From Bordetella sp. H567 (GTDB lineage: Bacteria > Pseudomonadota > Gammaproteobacteria > Burkholderiales > Burkholderiaceae_B): DNA of 64,000 nt. Positions within the stretch are counted from its first letter, which is position 1, and each line of letters starts with the position of its first letter. Of the stretch, positions 57,168 to 64,000 are shown piece after piece. The position numbers were made by a program, and so were the translations under genes. Below the pieces are notes generated by a model. That model was not told the origin of the DNA. It saw only the letters and a program-made list of their open reading frames with translations, and made no database searches. The stretch covers positions 2,368,084 to 2,432,083 of the forward strand of contig NZ_CP012334.1 in assembly GCF_001704295.1 (NCBI RefSeq). The letters are read 5' to 3'.

Positions 57168-57602
57168 ATGCACAAAGTCCAGCGTTCCGTTCTTGTCCCT
57201 TACAGCGATGCCCAGATGTTCGAGCTGGTTGCCGGTGTGGAACACTACCCGGAATTCATGCCGTGGTGCGGGGGAGCCGAAGTCCTGTCCCGCGACGAAC
57301 ACGGCATGCAGGCGTCCATTACCATCAGCTTCGCGGGCATCAAGCAGCGCTTCACGACGCGGAACACGCATGTGTTTCCCGAGCGCATCGATCTTGCGCT
57401 GGTGGATGGGCCGTTTTCCATGCTGGAGGGCCATTGGCAGTTCCAGTCGCTGGCGGCGGACGCCTGCAAGGTGTTGTTCACCATGGAATACGAGTTTTCG
57501 AACCGCGCGCTGGAAGCGCTGGTCGGCCCTGTGTTCAACCGCATCGCGAGCAGCTTCATCGATTCCTTCACCAAGCGCGCCCAGGCGGTCCATGGGGAAT
57601 GA
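57168..57602 (+). CDS. ratA: RatA-family START-domain protein
   Basis: Polyketide cyclase/START-fold protein of 144 residues. The family start is [20 protein letters not shown], then [20 protein letters not shown] and [21 protein letters not shown]. coli RatA was reported to block 70S assembly, while related Coq10 proteins bind ubiquinone; which role applies here is open. The ATG at 57168 gives the usual length (145 in E. coli). Confidence 0.93.
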   Translation: MHKVQRSVLVPYSDAQMFELVAGVEHYPEFMPWCGGAEVLSRDEHGMQASITISFAGIKQRFTTRNTHVFPERIDLALVDGPFSMLEGHWQFQSLAADACKVLFTMEYEFSNRALEALVGPVFNRIASSFIDSFTKRAQAVHGE

Positions 57603-57612
57603 GACGCCCGCG

Positions 57613-57933
57613 ATGACGGTGTGGGTGGTTTACGCGCGGCCGCACCAGGCATGGCGCCGCCAGGTCGACCTGCCAGCCGGGGCGACGGTCGCCCAGGCCT
57701 TGGCCGCCAGCGGTTTTACCCAGGCATTTCCGGACGTGGACCCATGGCAGGCGGGGGTCGGCGTGTTCGGCCGCCGCGTGCAGCCGGGGCACTCCCTGTC
57801 CGGCGGGGATCGCGTGGAAATCTACCGAGCCCTGGTTTTCGATCCCATGGAGTCGCGTCGCCGGCGGGCGGCGCACCGGGCGCGCAAATCCCCCGGCGCG
57901 CGGCCGCCGCGCACGCCCAAGGCACCGCGCTAG
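57613..57933 (+). CDS. rnfH: RnfH/RatB ubiquitin-like protein
   Basis: Small beta-grasp protein of 106 residues whose function is not established. The typical start [20 protein letters not shown] and the turn [20 protein letters not shown] are followed by [20 protein letters not shown], the conserved RnfH end. A basic Arg-rich tail completes it. An earlier in-frame ATG at 57592 overlaps ratA and would add seven residues. Pairing with ratA is conserved from E. coli onward. Confidence 0.9.
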   Translation: MTVWVVYARPHQAWRRQVDLPAGATVAQALAASGFTQAFPDVDPWQAGVGVFGRRVQPGHSLSGGDRVEIYRALVFDPMESRRRRAAHRARKSPGARPPRTPKAPR

Positions 57934-58109
57934 GGGCTGTCGACGCCAGAAGGAACCGCGCACGGCGATCCCGCCCGACAGGCGGGTCAATTCGGTCTTA
58001 CAGCGGACAACGGCGCGTGGACCGTCGAGGATCCCCGCATTGCGGGGGGCTCGATGCCACCGGCATTTCTGCGTCGATCGGCGAACCAGGTATTGTCATT
58101 GCCTTTCCG

Positions 58110-58125
58110 TTTACGTTAACGTAAA
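58110..58125. promoter_or_regulatory. perfect 16-bp palindrome, probable operator of the valine-catabolism genes
   Basis: TTTACGTTAACGTAAA is fully self-complementary and lies 70 bases upstream of the acyl-CoA dehydrogenase ATG. It matches, as far as I remember, the motif of LiuR, a MerR-family regulator of branched-chain amino acid breakdown in proteobacteria. A TTGTCA hexamer stands 17 bases before its centre. The rest of the 262-base gap from rnfH shows no gene. Confidence 0.7.
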
Positions 58126-58195
58126 GAGATCGATAACGTCGGGCCGCACGCGTACCCCGCGGGCCGCGGCCGGCCGCTTGGAGGAGACCGGGATC

Positions 58196-59350
58196 ATGGA
58201 CATGCAATTGAGCGACGAGCAGCAGGCCTTTGCCCAGGCGGCACGCGAATTCGCCATGGGAGAGCTGGCGCCGCACGCGGCCCGTTGGGACGCCGAAGGC
58301 ATCTTCCCGAAATCGACCTTCCACCGTGCGGGCGAACTGGGTTTTTGCGGTCTGTACGCGCCGCAGGACATCGGCGGACTTGGACTGCCGCGCCTGGACG
58401 CCACGCTGGTGTTCGAGGAAATGGCGGCGGTCGATCCGTCGACGACGGCCTTCCTGACCATCCACAACATGGCGGCCTGGATGGTCGGTACCTGGGGGCA
58501 GCCGGCATTGCGCCAGACCTGGGGGCCGCTGCTGTGTTCCGGCAGCCGCCTGGCCTCGTACTGCCTGACGGAACCCGGATCGGGTTCGGACGCGGCGTCG
58601 CTGCGCACGCGCGCGGACGAAGACGGTGCCGAGTACGTCCTGAACGGATCGAAGGCATTCATTTCCGGTGGCGGCGATACGGACCTCCTGATTGTCATGG
58701 CGCGTACCGGCGGCGGTGGCGCGGGCGGCGTCAGTGCCTTCGCCGTGCCGGCGGACAGCGCCGGCATTGCCTACGGGCGCAAGGAAGAAAAGATGGGGTG
58801 GAACAGCCAGTCCACGCGCGCCATCACCTTCGAGAATGTGCGCGTGCCGGCGGACCATATGCTGGGCGAGCCCGGGCAAGGCTTCAAGATCGCCATGCGT
58901 GGGCTGGACGGCGGCCGCATCAATATCGCGACGTGTTCGGTGGGCGCGGCCCAGGGGGCGCTGGACGCGGCGCGCCGCTATATGCGCGAGCGCCGGCAGT
59001 TCGGCGCGCCGCTGGCTGACTTCCAGGCGCTTCAGTTCAAGCTCGCGGACATGGCGACGCACCTGGTGGCGGCGCGCCAGATGGTGCGCCTGGCGGCCTG
59101 CAAGCTGGACAGTGGTTCGCCCGACGCTGGTGCGTATTGCGCGATGGCCAAGCGCTTCGCCACCGACATGGGGTTCCAGGTGTGCCTGGACGCGCAGCAG
59201 ATACACGGCGGTTACGGTTATCTGAAAGACTATCCATTGGAACGCCTCGTGCGCGATACTCGCGTGCATCAGATCCTGGAGGGCACCAACGAGATCATGC
59301 GTGTGATCGTGGCCCGCCAGCTGTTGGAGAAGGGAGCAGACTTGCGATGA
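58196..59350 (+). CDS. acyl-CoA dehydrogenase, probable isobutyryl-CoA dehydrogenase
   Basis: FAD enzyme likely oxidising isobutyryl-CoA to methacrylyl-CoA in valine breakdown. The 384 residues have the family motifs YCLTEPGSGSDAASLRTRA, RRQFGAPLADFQALQFKLAD, QIHGGYGYLKDYPLERLVRD and HQILEGTNEIMRVIVARQL, the last with the Glu expected as catalytic base. Substrate is inferred from the two following genes. GGAGGAG before the ATG at 58196 fixes the start; its TGA overlaps the next ATG. Confidence 0.92.
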   Translation: MDMQLSDEQQAFAQAAREFAMGELAPHAARWDAEGIFPKSTFHRAGELGFCGLYAPQDIGGLGLPRLDATLVFEEMAAVDPSTTAFLTIHNMAAWMVGTWGQPALRQTWGPLLCSGSRLASYCLTEPGSGSDAASLRTRADEDGAEYVLNGSKAFISGGGDTDLLIVMARTGGGGAGGVSAFAVPADSAGIAYGRKEEKMGWNSQSTRAITFENVRVPADHMLGEPGQGFKIAMRGLDGGRINIATCSVGAAQGALDAARRYMRERRQFGAPLADFQALQFKLADMATHLVAARQMVRLAACKLDSGSPDAGAYCAMAKRFATDMGFQVCLDAQQIHGGYGYLKDYPLERLVRDTRVHQILEGTNEIMRVIVARQLLEKGADLR

Positions 59351-60528
59351 ACGAGCCGGTGCTTTTCGAGGAACGTCCGACCGAAAACGGGATGCGCATA
59401 GGCGTGGCCACGCTGAATGTGCCGCAGACATTGAATGGCCTGTCGCTGGACATGGCCCACATGCTGGACCAGCGCCTGGCGGCCTGGGCGGCGGATCCGC
59501 GCGTGGCGGTGGTGGTGCTGCAGGGCGCGGGCGACAAGGCCTTCTGCGCGGGCGGCGATCTGCACGGCCTGTATCGCAGCATGCGCGAAGCACCGCCCAG
59601 CGATCCGTGGGCAAACCGCTACGCGCGGGAGTTCTTCGAAGTCGAATACCGGTTGGATTACCGCATCCATGCCTATCCGAAACCGGTCCTGTGCTGGGGT
59701 AATGGTTTTGTCATGGGCGGTGGCATCGGCCTCATGATGGGCGCGAGCCATCGCGTGGTCAGCGAGACCGCCAAGCTGGCCATGCCGGAAATCAGCATCG
59801 GCCTTTTCCCGGACGTCGGCGGCAGCTGGCTGCTGAATCGCATGCCGGGCAATGCGGGGGTGTTCCTGGCCCTTACCGGCGCGCAGCTGAATCCTGCCGA
59901 TGCCTTTTTTGCCGGGCTGGCGGATTTCCATGTCCGGCAGGCCGACTGGCCGCATCTGCTGGACCAGCTGCAGACGCTGCCCTGGGCAGGCAGCGCGGGG
60001 TCCATCGGCGTCGGCGAGGAAGGGCGGAACTTCGCGCCGCGCTCCATCAACGACGGCCTGCTGCGCCAGGCCTTGCTTGCCCTGGAGCCGGCGGAGGGCC
60101 TGGCGCCCGGTCCGCTGAAGCAGCATTCCTTCCAGATCAACCAGCTTTGCGCCGGTACCGATCTGGAGGAAATCTACGAGAACATTGCCTCCCTGGCCGA
60201 GCATGACACTCCCTGGCTGTCGAAGGCCGCGCGCACGATGCTGGCCGGGTCGCCGGGCACGGCGCGGCTGGCCTTCACGCTGCTGCTGCGCATGCGGCAG
60301 CGATCACTGGAGGACGTGTTCCGCGCCGAATACGTGGCGGCGCTGCAGGCGGCCGCGCACGGTGACTTCGCGGAAGGCATCCGCGCCTTGCTGATCGACA
60401 AGGACCGCAAGCCGCGCTGGAACCCGGCGACCATCGAAGCGGCGGACAAGCAATGGGTGCTGAAGTTCTTCGAGGAGCCCTGGCCGGAAGGCCAGCCGCA
60501 TCCCCTGGCGGACCTGGGCGAGCCATAG
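59347..60528 (+). CDS. 3-hydroxyisobutyryl-CoA hydrolase / enoyl-CoA hydratase-isomerase family
   Basis: Crotonase-fold enzyme of 393 residues, the length of 3-hydroxyisobutyryl-CoA hydrolases rather than simple hydratases (about 260). Motifs are GAGDKAFCAGGDLHGLYRSM, GNGFVMGGGIGLMMGASHRV and PEISIGLFPDVGGSWLLNRM. It would release 3-hydroxyisobutyrate for mmsB. The ATG overlaps the dehydrogenase stop (ATGA), so the two are translated together. Confidence 0.92.
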   Translation: MNEPVLFEERPTENGMRIGVATLNVPQTLNGLSLDMAHMLDQRLAAWAADPRVAVVVLQGAGDKAFCAGGDLHGLYRSMREAPPSDPWANRYAREFFEVEYRLDYRIHAYPKPVLCWGNGFVMGGGIGLMMGASHRVVSETAKLAMPEISIGLFPDVGGSWLLNRMPGNAGVFLALTGAQLNPADAFFAGLADFHVRQADWPHLLDQLQTLPWAGSAGSIGVGEEGRNFAPRSINDGLLRQALLALEPAEGLAPGPLKQHSFQINQLCAGTDLEEIYENIASLAEHDTPWLSKAARTMLAGSPGTARLAFTLLLRMRQRSLEDVFRAEYVAALQAAAHGDFAEGIRALLIDKDRKPRWNPATIEAADKQWVLKFFEEPWPEGQPHPLADLGEP

Positions 60529-60606
60529 GCAGGATGCGCCGGATCGCCGGACAGATGGGATGACGCGCGGCGGCCGGATGCCGATAACCAAGCAAAGGAG
60601 ACAGCC

Positions 60607-61491
60607 GTGAGCAAGATCGCATTCATCGGGTTGGGCAACATGGGCGCGCCGATGGCCTTGAACCTGGTCAAGGCGGGCCGCGAACTGGCGGTTCACGACC
60701 TGGTTCCGGCCAGCATGGACAGGCTGGCGCAGGCCGGCGCGCAGGCCGCGGCGTCGGCCCGCGACGCGGTGTCGGGCGCCGACATCGTCATCACCATGCT
60801 GCCCGCCAGCCAGCACGTCGACAGCCTGTACCTGGGCGACGATCTGCTGGCACACATCGATCCGCAGGCCTTGGTGATCGAGTGCAGCACCATCGCGCCG
60901 GAGACTGCGCGCAAGGTGGCGGCCGCCGCGCGGGCACGCGGCATATCGATGCTGGATGCGCCGGTGTCGGGCGGCACCGCCGGGGCGGCCGCGGGCACGC
61001 TGACCTTCATCGTGGGCGGCGAGGCGGACGCGCTGGCGCGCGCGCGGCCCGTGCTGGAGCAAATGGGCAAGAACATCTTCCACGCGGGGCCGGCGGGCGC
61101 GGGTCAAGTGGCAAAGATATGCAACAACATGCTGCTCGGCGTCCTGATGGCCGGCACCGCCGAAGCGCTGGCACTGGGCGTGGCCAACGGCCTGGACCCC
61201 AAAGTGCTTTCAGACATCATCGCCAAGAGCTCGGGCCGCAACTGGGCCACCGAACTGTACAACCCCTGGCCAGGGGTGATGGATCATGCGCCGGCGTCCA
61301 AGGGCTATGCCGGAGGATTCGGCAGCGATCTCATGCTGAAGGACCTGGGCCTGGCAGCGGAGGCCGCGCAGGCTACCCGTGCCGCCATTCCGCTGGGTGC
61401 GCTGGCCCGGAATCTGTACGCCATGCATGGGTCCGCGGGGCATGGCAAGCTGGATTTTTCCAGCATCCTGAAACTGTACAAGCCGGATTGA
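60607..61491 (+). CDS. mmsB: 3-hydroxyisobutyrate dehydrogenase
   Basis: NAD-dependent enzyme oxidising 3-hydroxyisobutyrate to methylmalonate semialdehyde. The 294 residues have the Rossmann start IAFIGLGNMGAPMALNLVKA, the substrate loop LDAPVSGGTAGAAAGTLTFI and the catalytic Lys in GAGQVAKICNNMLLG. The start is GTG with AAGGAG five bases upstream. It completes a three-step set with the two upstream genes; mmsA is not in the window. Confidence 0.95.
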   Translation: MSKIAFIGLGNMGAPMALNLVKAGRELAVHDLVPASMDRLAQAGAQAAASARDAVSGADIVITMLPASQHVDSLYLGDDLLAHIDPQALVIECSTIAPETARKVAAAARARGISMLDAPVSGGTAGAAAGTLTFIVGGEADALARARPVLEQMGKNIFHAGPAGAGQVAKICNNMLLGVLMAGTAEALALGVANGLDPKVLSDIIAKSSGRNWATELYNPWPGVMDHAPASKGYAGGFGSDLMLKDLGLAAEAAQATRAAIPLGALARNLYAMHGSAGHGKLDFSSILKLYKPD

Positions 61492-61593
61492 GCGGTTCGG
61501 CGTAGTATCTCGGCGATTCGTCCGCTTGCCCCTGCCGGGTCACGGCCCCGGGAGGGCAACGCTCGTTTTCGTATCGACAGGTCCGAGGTACCC

Positions 61594-62286
61594 ATGCCGG
61601 CTTCGCATTTTCATCGTATCCATCGCAGCGGGTGGCTGCGCGCCGCCGTGCTCGGGGCCAATGACGGCATCGTCTCGACGGCCAGCCTGATCGCCGGCGT
61701 GGCCGCCGCCCAGGGCAGCCATGGCGCCATCCTGACGGCCGGCCTGGCCGGTCTCGTCGCCGGCGCGCTGTCCATGGCGGCGGGCGAATACGTTTCCGTC
61801 AAGTCACAGTCGGACGTCGAACGCGCCGATCTGCAGCTGGAACAGAGTTCGCTGTTGCGCAATTCGGCGGTGGAACTGCAGGAACTGGCGGATATCTACG
61901 TCAACCGCGGGCTGCCGCCCGCCCTGGCGATGCAGGTCGCCCAGGCCTTGACCGCCCATGATGCCCTGGATGCGCATGCGCGCGACGAACTGGGTATTTC
62001 CAAAGTCACGCGCGCGCGTCCCGTGCAGGCCGCCGTGGCATCGGCGCTGAGCTTCGCGACGGGCGCGGCGTTGCCCCTCGTCCTGGCCTTGCTGGTGCGG
62101 CGGCCTGATTGGCAGTTGCCCGCGGTCGCGCTAGGGTCGGTGGCGTGCCTGGCCTTGCTGGGCGCGGTGGCGGCGTGGGCGGGCGGCGCGCCCAAGACGA
62201 GGGCGGTGGCGCGGGTCTCGCTATTGGGCATCGCCGCGATGGGAGTGACCGCTGGGGTGGGGTCGCTTTTCGGGGTGGCCGGCTAG
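61594..62286 (+). CDS. VIT/CCC1-family membrane transporter
   Basis: Predicted iron or manganese transporter related to yeast CCC1, 230 residues with about five membrane helices. Signature text: RAAVLGANDGIVSTASLIAG, LVAGALSMAAGEYVSVKSQS near the metal-binding helices, and a cytoplasmic helical part around 75-140. It lacks a ferritin-like N-terminal domain. It lies 102 bases after mmsB with its own GAGGT site, so it may or may not share the transcript. Confidence 0.9.
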   Translation: MPASHFHRIHRSGWLRAAVLGANDGIVSTASLIAGVAAAQGSHGAILTAGLAGLVAGALSMAAGEYVSVKSQSDVERADLQLEQSSLLRNSAVELQELADIYVNRGLPPALAMQVAQALTAHDALDAHARDELGISKVTRARPVQAAVASALSFATGAALPLVLALLVRRPDWQLPAVALGSVACLALLGAVAAWAGGAPKTRAVARVSLLGIAAMGVTAGVGSLFGVAG

Positions 62287-62615
62287 GGCTTGTCGACGCT
62301 GGAAGGCCTTAACAGCGCTGGCGCATCGCCAGGCGCCGGCGGCGTCGCAGCGGGATGCCGCGCAGGCTGCAAGGAGCCGTTACCTTCAGCTGTTATGAGT
62401 GTGTGCAACTGCTGTATCCTTGCTCCGTCACCGAGCCCATACAGTTTCAGCGATATTGGGGAATACACCCAGTGACAGCCCGTATGGCAGCTTTCAGAAT
62501 ACGCGCCACATCGTGGTTTGCCCAAGAAGCCGGTGATGCACGATAGGCGGCCAGGAACATCCTTCCGGACGGCCGGTACGTGCAGAGTCGCTCAACCCTA
62601 GCGGAGATCTCTCGC
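62287..62615. other. intergenic region upstream of livJ
   Basis: A 329-base stretch with no credible gene. The middle part (about 62400-62540) is less GC-rich and presumably carries the livJ promoter, but I could not identify a firm -35/-10 pair, palindrome or terminator by eye. Confidence 0.5.
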
Positions 62616-63731
62616 ATGAATAAGCTGCAACGCCTGACCCCGATCGCGCTCACGCTGGGGGCGCTAATGCTCGCCGGCGCCGCGCATGCCGCCGATACCA
62701 TCAAGATCGGCATTCCCCAACCCATGACGGGTGCCAACACGCAGTACGGCGACCAGATCCAGGCCGGCGCGTTGACCGCCATCGAGACCATCAACGCCAA
62801 GGGCGGCGTCAAGGGCAAGAAGCTCGAACCCATCCTCATCGACGACGGCTGCGAGCCCAAGCAGGCCGTGCCGGCCGCCAACCGCGTCGTCAATTCCGGC
62901 GCCAAGTTCGCCGTGGCCCATGCCTGTTCGGGCGTGACGGTTCCTGCCGTGAACGTCTACGAACAGGAACATATCGTCGGCATCACCCCGGGCGCCACTT
63001 CGCCGCTGGTCACGGACACCATCAAGCCGCATTACTTCTTCCGCACGATCGGCCGCGACGACCAGCAGGGGCCGTTCGCCGCGAACTACATCGCCAAGAA
63101 CGTCAAGCCGAAGAAGGTTGCGGTGCTGAATGACAAACAGACGTACGGCGCCGGCGTGGCCAAGCAGGTAGAGGAAACGCTGAGGAAAGACGGTGTGAAC
63201 GTCGTCATGGTCGAGGGCATCAATGTCGGCGACAGCGATTATTCCGCCGTCATCACCAAGCTGAAGTCGGCCGGCGTGGACTTCGTCTATTTCGGCGGTT
63301 ATCACCCGGAGCTGGGCCTGCTGCTGCGCCAATCGCGTGAACAGGGCCTGAATGTGCAGTTCATGGGACCTGAAGGCACGGCCAACCAGGACCTGGTCGC
63401 CATCGCCGGCCCGGCCATCGACGGCCTGCTGGTGACCCTGCCGTCGGACTTCACCAAGCTGCCCGGCAACGAGGGCATCGTGAAGGCCTTCCAGGACAAG
63501 AAGCGCGATCCGGACGGCGCCTTCCAGATGCCGGCCTACGCGGCGGTGCAGATCCTGGCGGACAGCATCAACGCCGTGGGCGAGGATCCGAACAAGGTCG
63601 CGGACTACATGCATCAACACCCTTTCAACACCGCCATCGGCAAGGTCGAATACGATGCGAAGGGCGACCTGAAAAACTTCGAATTCGCGGTATTCAAATG
63701 GGACAAGAACGGTAAGAAAACGCCGTTGTAA
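62616..63731 (+). CDS. livJ: branched-chain amino acid ABC transporter, periplasmic binding protein
   Basis: Periplasmic receptor for leucine, isoleucine and valine, 371 residues. A signal peptide (MNKLQRLTPIALTLGALMLA, ending AAHA) precedes the type I binding fold, with IKIGIPQPMTGANTQYGDQI, the Cys pair in DDGCEP and HACSGV, and FVYFGGYHPELGLLLRQSRE. The ATG at 62616 has GGAG upstream. The permease gene follows after 99 bases. Confidence 0.95.
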   Translation: MNKLQRLTPIALTLGALMLAGAAHAADTIKIGIPQPMTGANTQYGDQIQAGALTAIETINAKGGVKGKKLEPILIDDGCEPKQAVPAANRVVNSGAKFAVAHACSGVTVPAVNVYEQEHIVGITPGATSPLVTDTIKPHYFFRTIGRDDQQGPFAANYIAKNVKPKKVAVLNDKQTYGAGVAKQVEETLRKDGVNVVMVEGINVGDSDYSAVITKLKSAGVDFVYFGGYHPELGLLLRQSREQGLNVQFMGPEGTANQDLVAIAGPAIDGLLVTLPSDFTKLPGNEGIVKAFQDKKRDPDGAFQMPAYAAVQILADSINAVGEDPNKVADYMHQHPFNTAIGKVEYDAKGDLKNFEFAVFKWDKNGKKTPL

Positions 63732-63830
63732 TGGTGACTGCCCCGTGCCAGGGGCCCTCATTCGAACGCCCAGGTTTCCGGCTCCGGGTCGTATTACCGG
63801 GGCCGGTGCTATTTGGAGCCTACATAAGAC

Positions 63831-64000
63831 ATGTCTGATCTTCTTCCCCAACTGACGCAACAGTTCTTCAATGGACTGTCGCTGGGCGCCATCTATGCCC
63901 TTATTGCCATCGGCTACACGATGGTGTACGGCATCATCGGCATGATCAACTTCGCGCATGGCGAGATCTACATGATCGGCGCCTATGTCGGCCTGGTGAC
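63831..64000 (+). CDS. livH: branched-chain amino acid ABC transporter permease, 3' end cut by window edge
   Basis: Only the first 56 codons are visible. They start [20 protein letters not shown] and continue with [20 protein letters not shown] and [16 protein letters not shown], the N-terminal helices of LivH-type permeases. TTTGGAGCC lies upstream of the ATG. Gene order livJ-livH agrees. Confidence 0.93.
   Translation, partial: MSDLLPQLTQQFFNGLSLGAIYALIAIGYTMVYGIIGMINFAHGEIYMIGAYVGLV

Noticed and set aside
57929-57953. 25-base similarity (21 identical) to 62282-62306, both starting at a stop codon
   Set aside because: A match of this quality is expected a few times by chance in a 64 kb window, and similarity does not extend further.

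Overview
The window is a 64 kb piece of a GC-rich betaproteobacterial chromosome. Gene content, gene order and codon use fit the family Alcaligenaceae, most likely Bordetella or a close relative such as Achromobacter. It is almost entirely ordinary core genome. I see no rRNA, tRNA, insertion sequence, prophage or CRISPR array.

Bases 1-22219 are the end of a chemoreceptor gene, a membrane sulfatase-like enzyme, and one part of the flagellar regulon. A long minus-strand array reads fliF-G-H-I-J-K then fliL-M-N-O-P-Q-R: MS ring, switch, export ATPase complex, hook-length ruler and export gate. fliE is divergent from fliF, and the space between them holds two copies of a probable FlhDC operator. 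A membrane-bound c-di-GMP phosphodiesterase lies next. A second minus-strand group follows: flaG-fliD-fliS-fliT, a second FliK-like gene, a small FlhB-tail homologue and the c-di-GMP brake ycgR. A near-consensus sigma-28 promoter stands upstream of flaG.

Bases 22517-28172 carry folC, a SPOR-domain protein, cvpA and purF, then dsbB and a MarC-family gene on the other strand. Bases 28325-31838 hold glnD and map. From 32196 to 47988 runs the classical block rpsB-tsf-pyrH-frr-uppS-cdsA-dxr-rseP-bamA-skp-lpxD-fabZ-lpxA-lpxB-rnhB plus a SpoU-type RNA methyltransferase. It couples translation, ribosome recycling, isoprenoid and phospholipid precursors, outer-membrane protein assembly and lipid A synthesis.

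Bases 48014-64000 are more mixed: ppsR/ppsA (PEP synthase and its regulator), an Ada-like protein, a class I glutamine amidotransferase, an NfeD/SPFH membrane pair with a diguanylate cyclase, smpB divergent from ratA-rnfH, a three-gene valine-catabolism cluster (isobutyryl-CoA dehydrogenase, 3-hydroxyisobutyryl-CoA hydrolase, mmsB) behind a perfect 16-bp palindrome, a VIT-family transporter, and the start of a branched-chain amino acid ABC transporter (livJ, livH cut by the edge).

I found no clearly new multi-gene system. The points most worth following are small: the twin FlhDC-like sites, the palindrome before the valine genes, a 17-bp inverted repeat in front of ppsA, a dispersed two-hairpin repeat with compensatory base changes, a perfect run of 13 period-four glycines in FliH, a duplicated docking motif in FliN, a low-complexity insertion in LpxB, and an eight-C tract in a low-coding gap.
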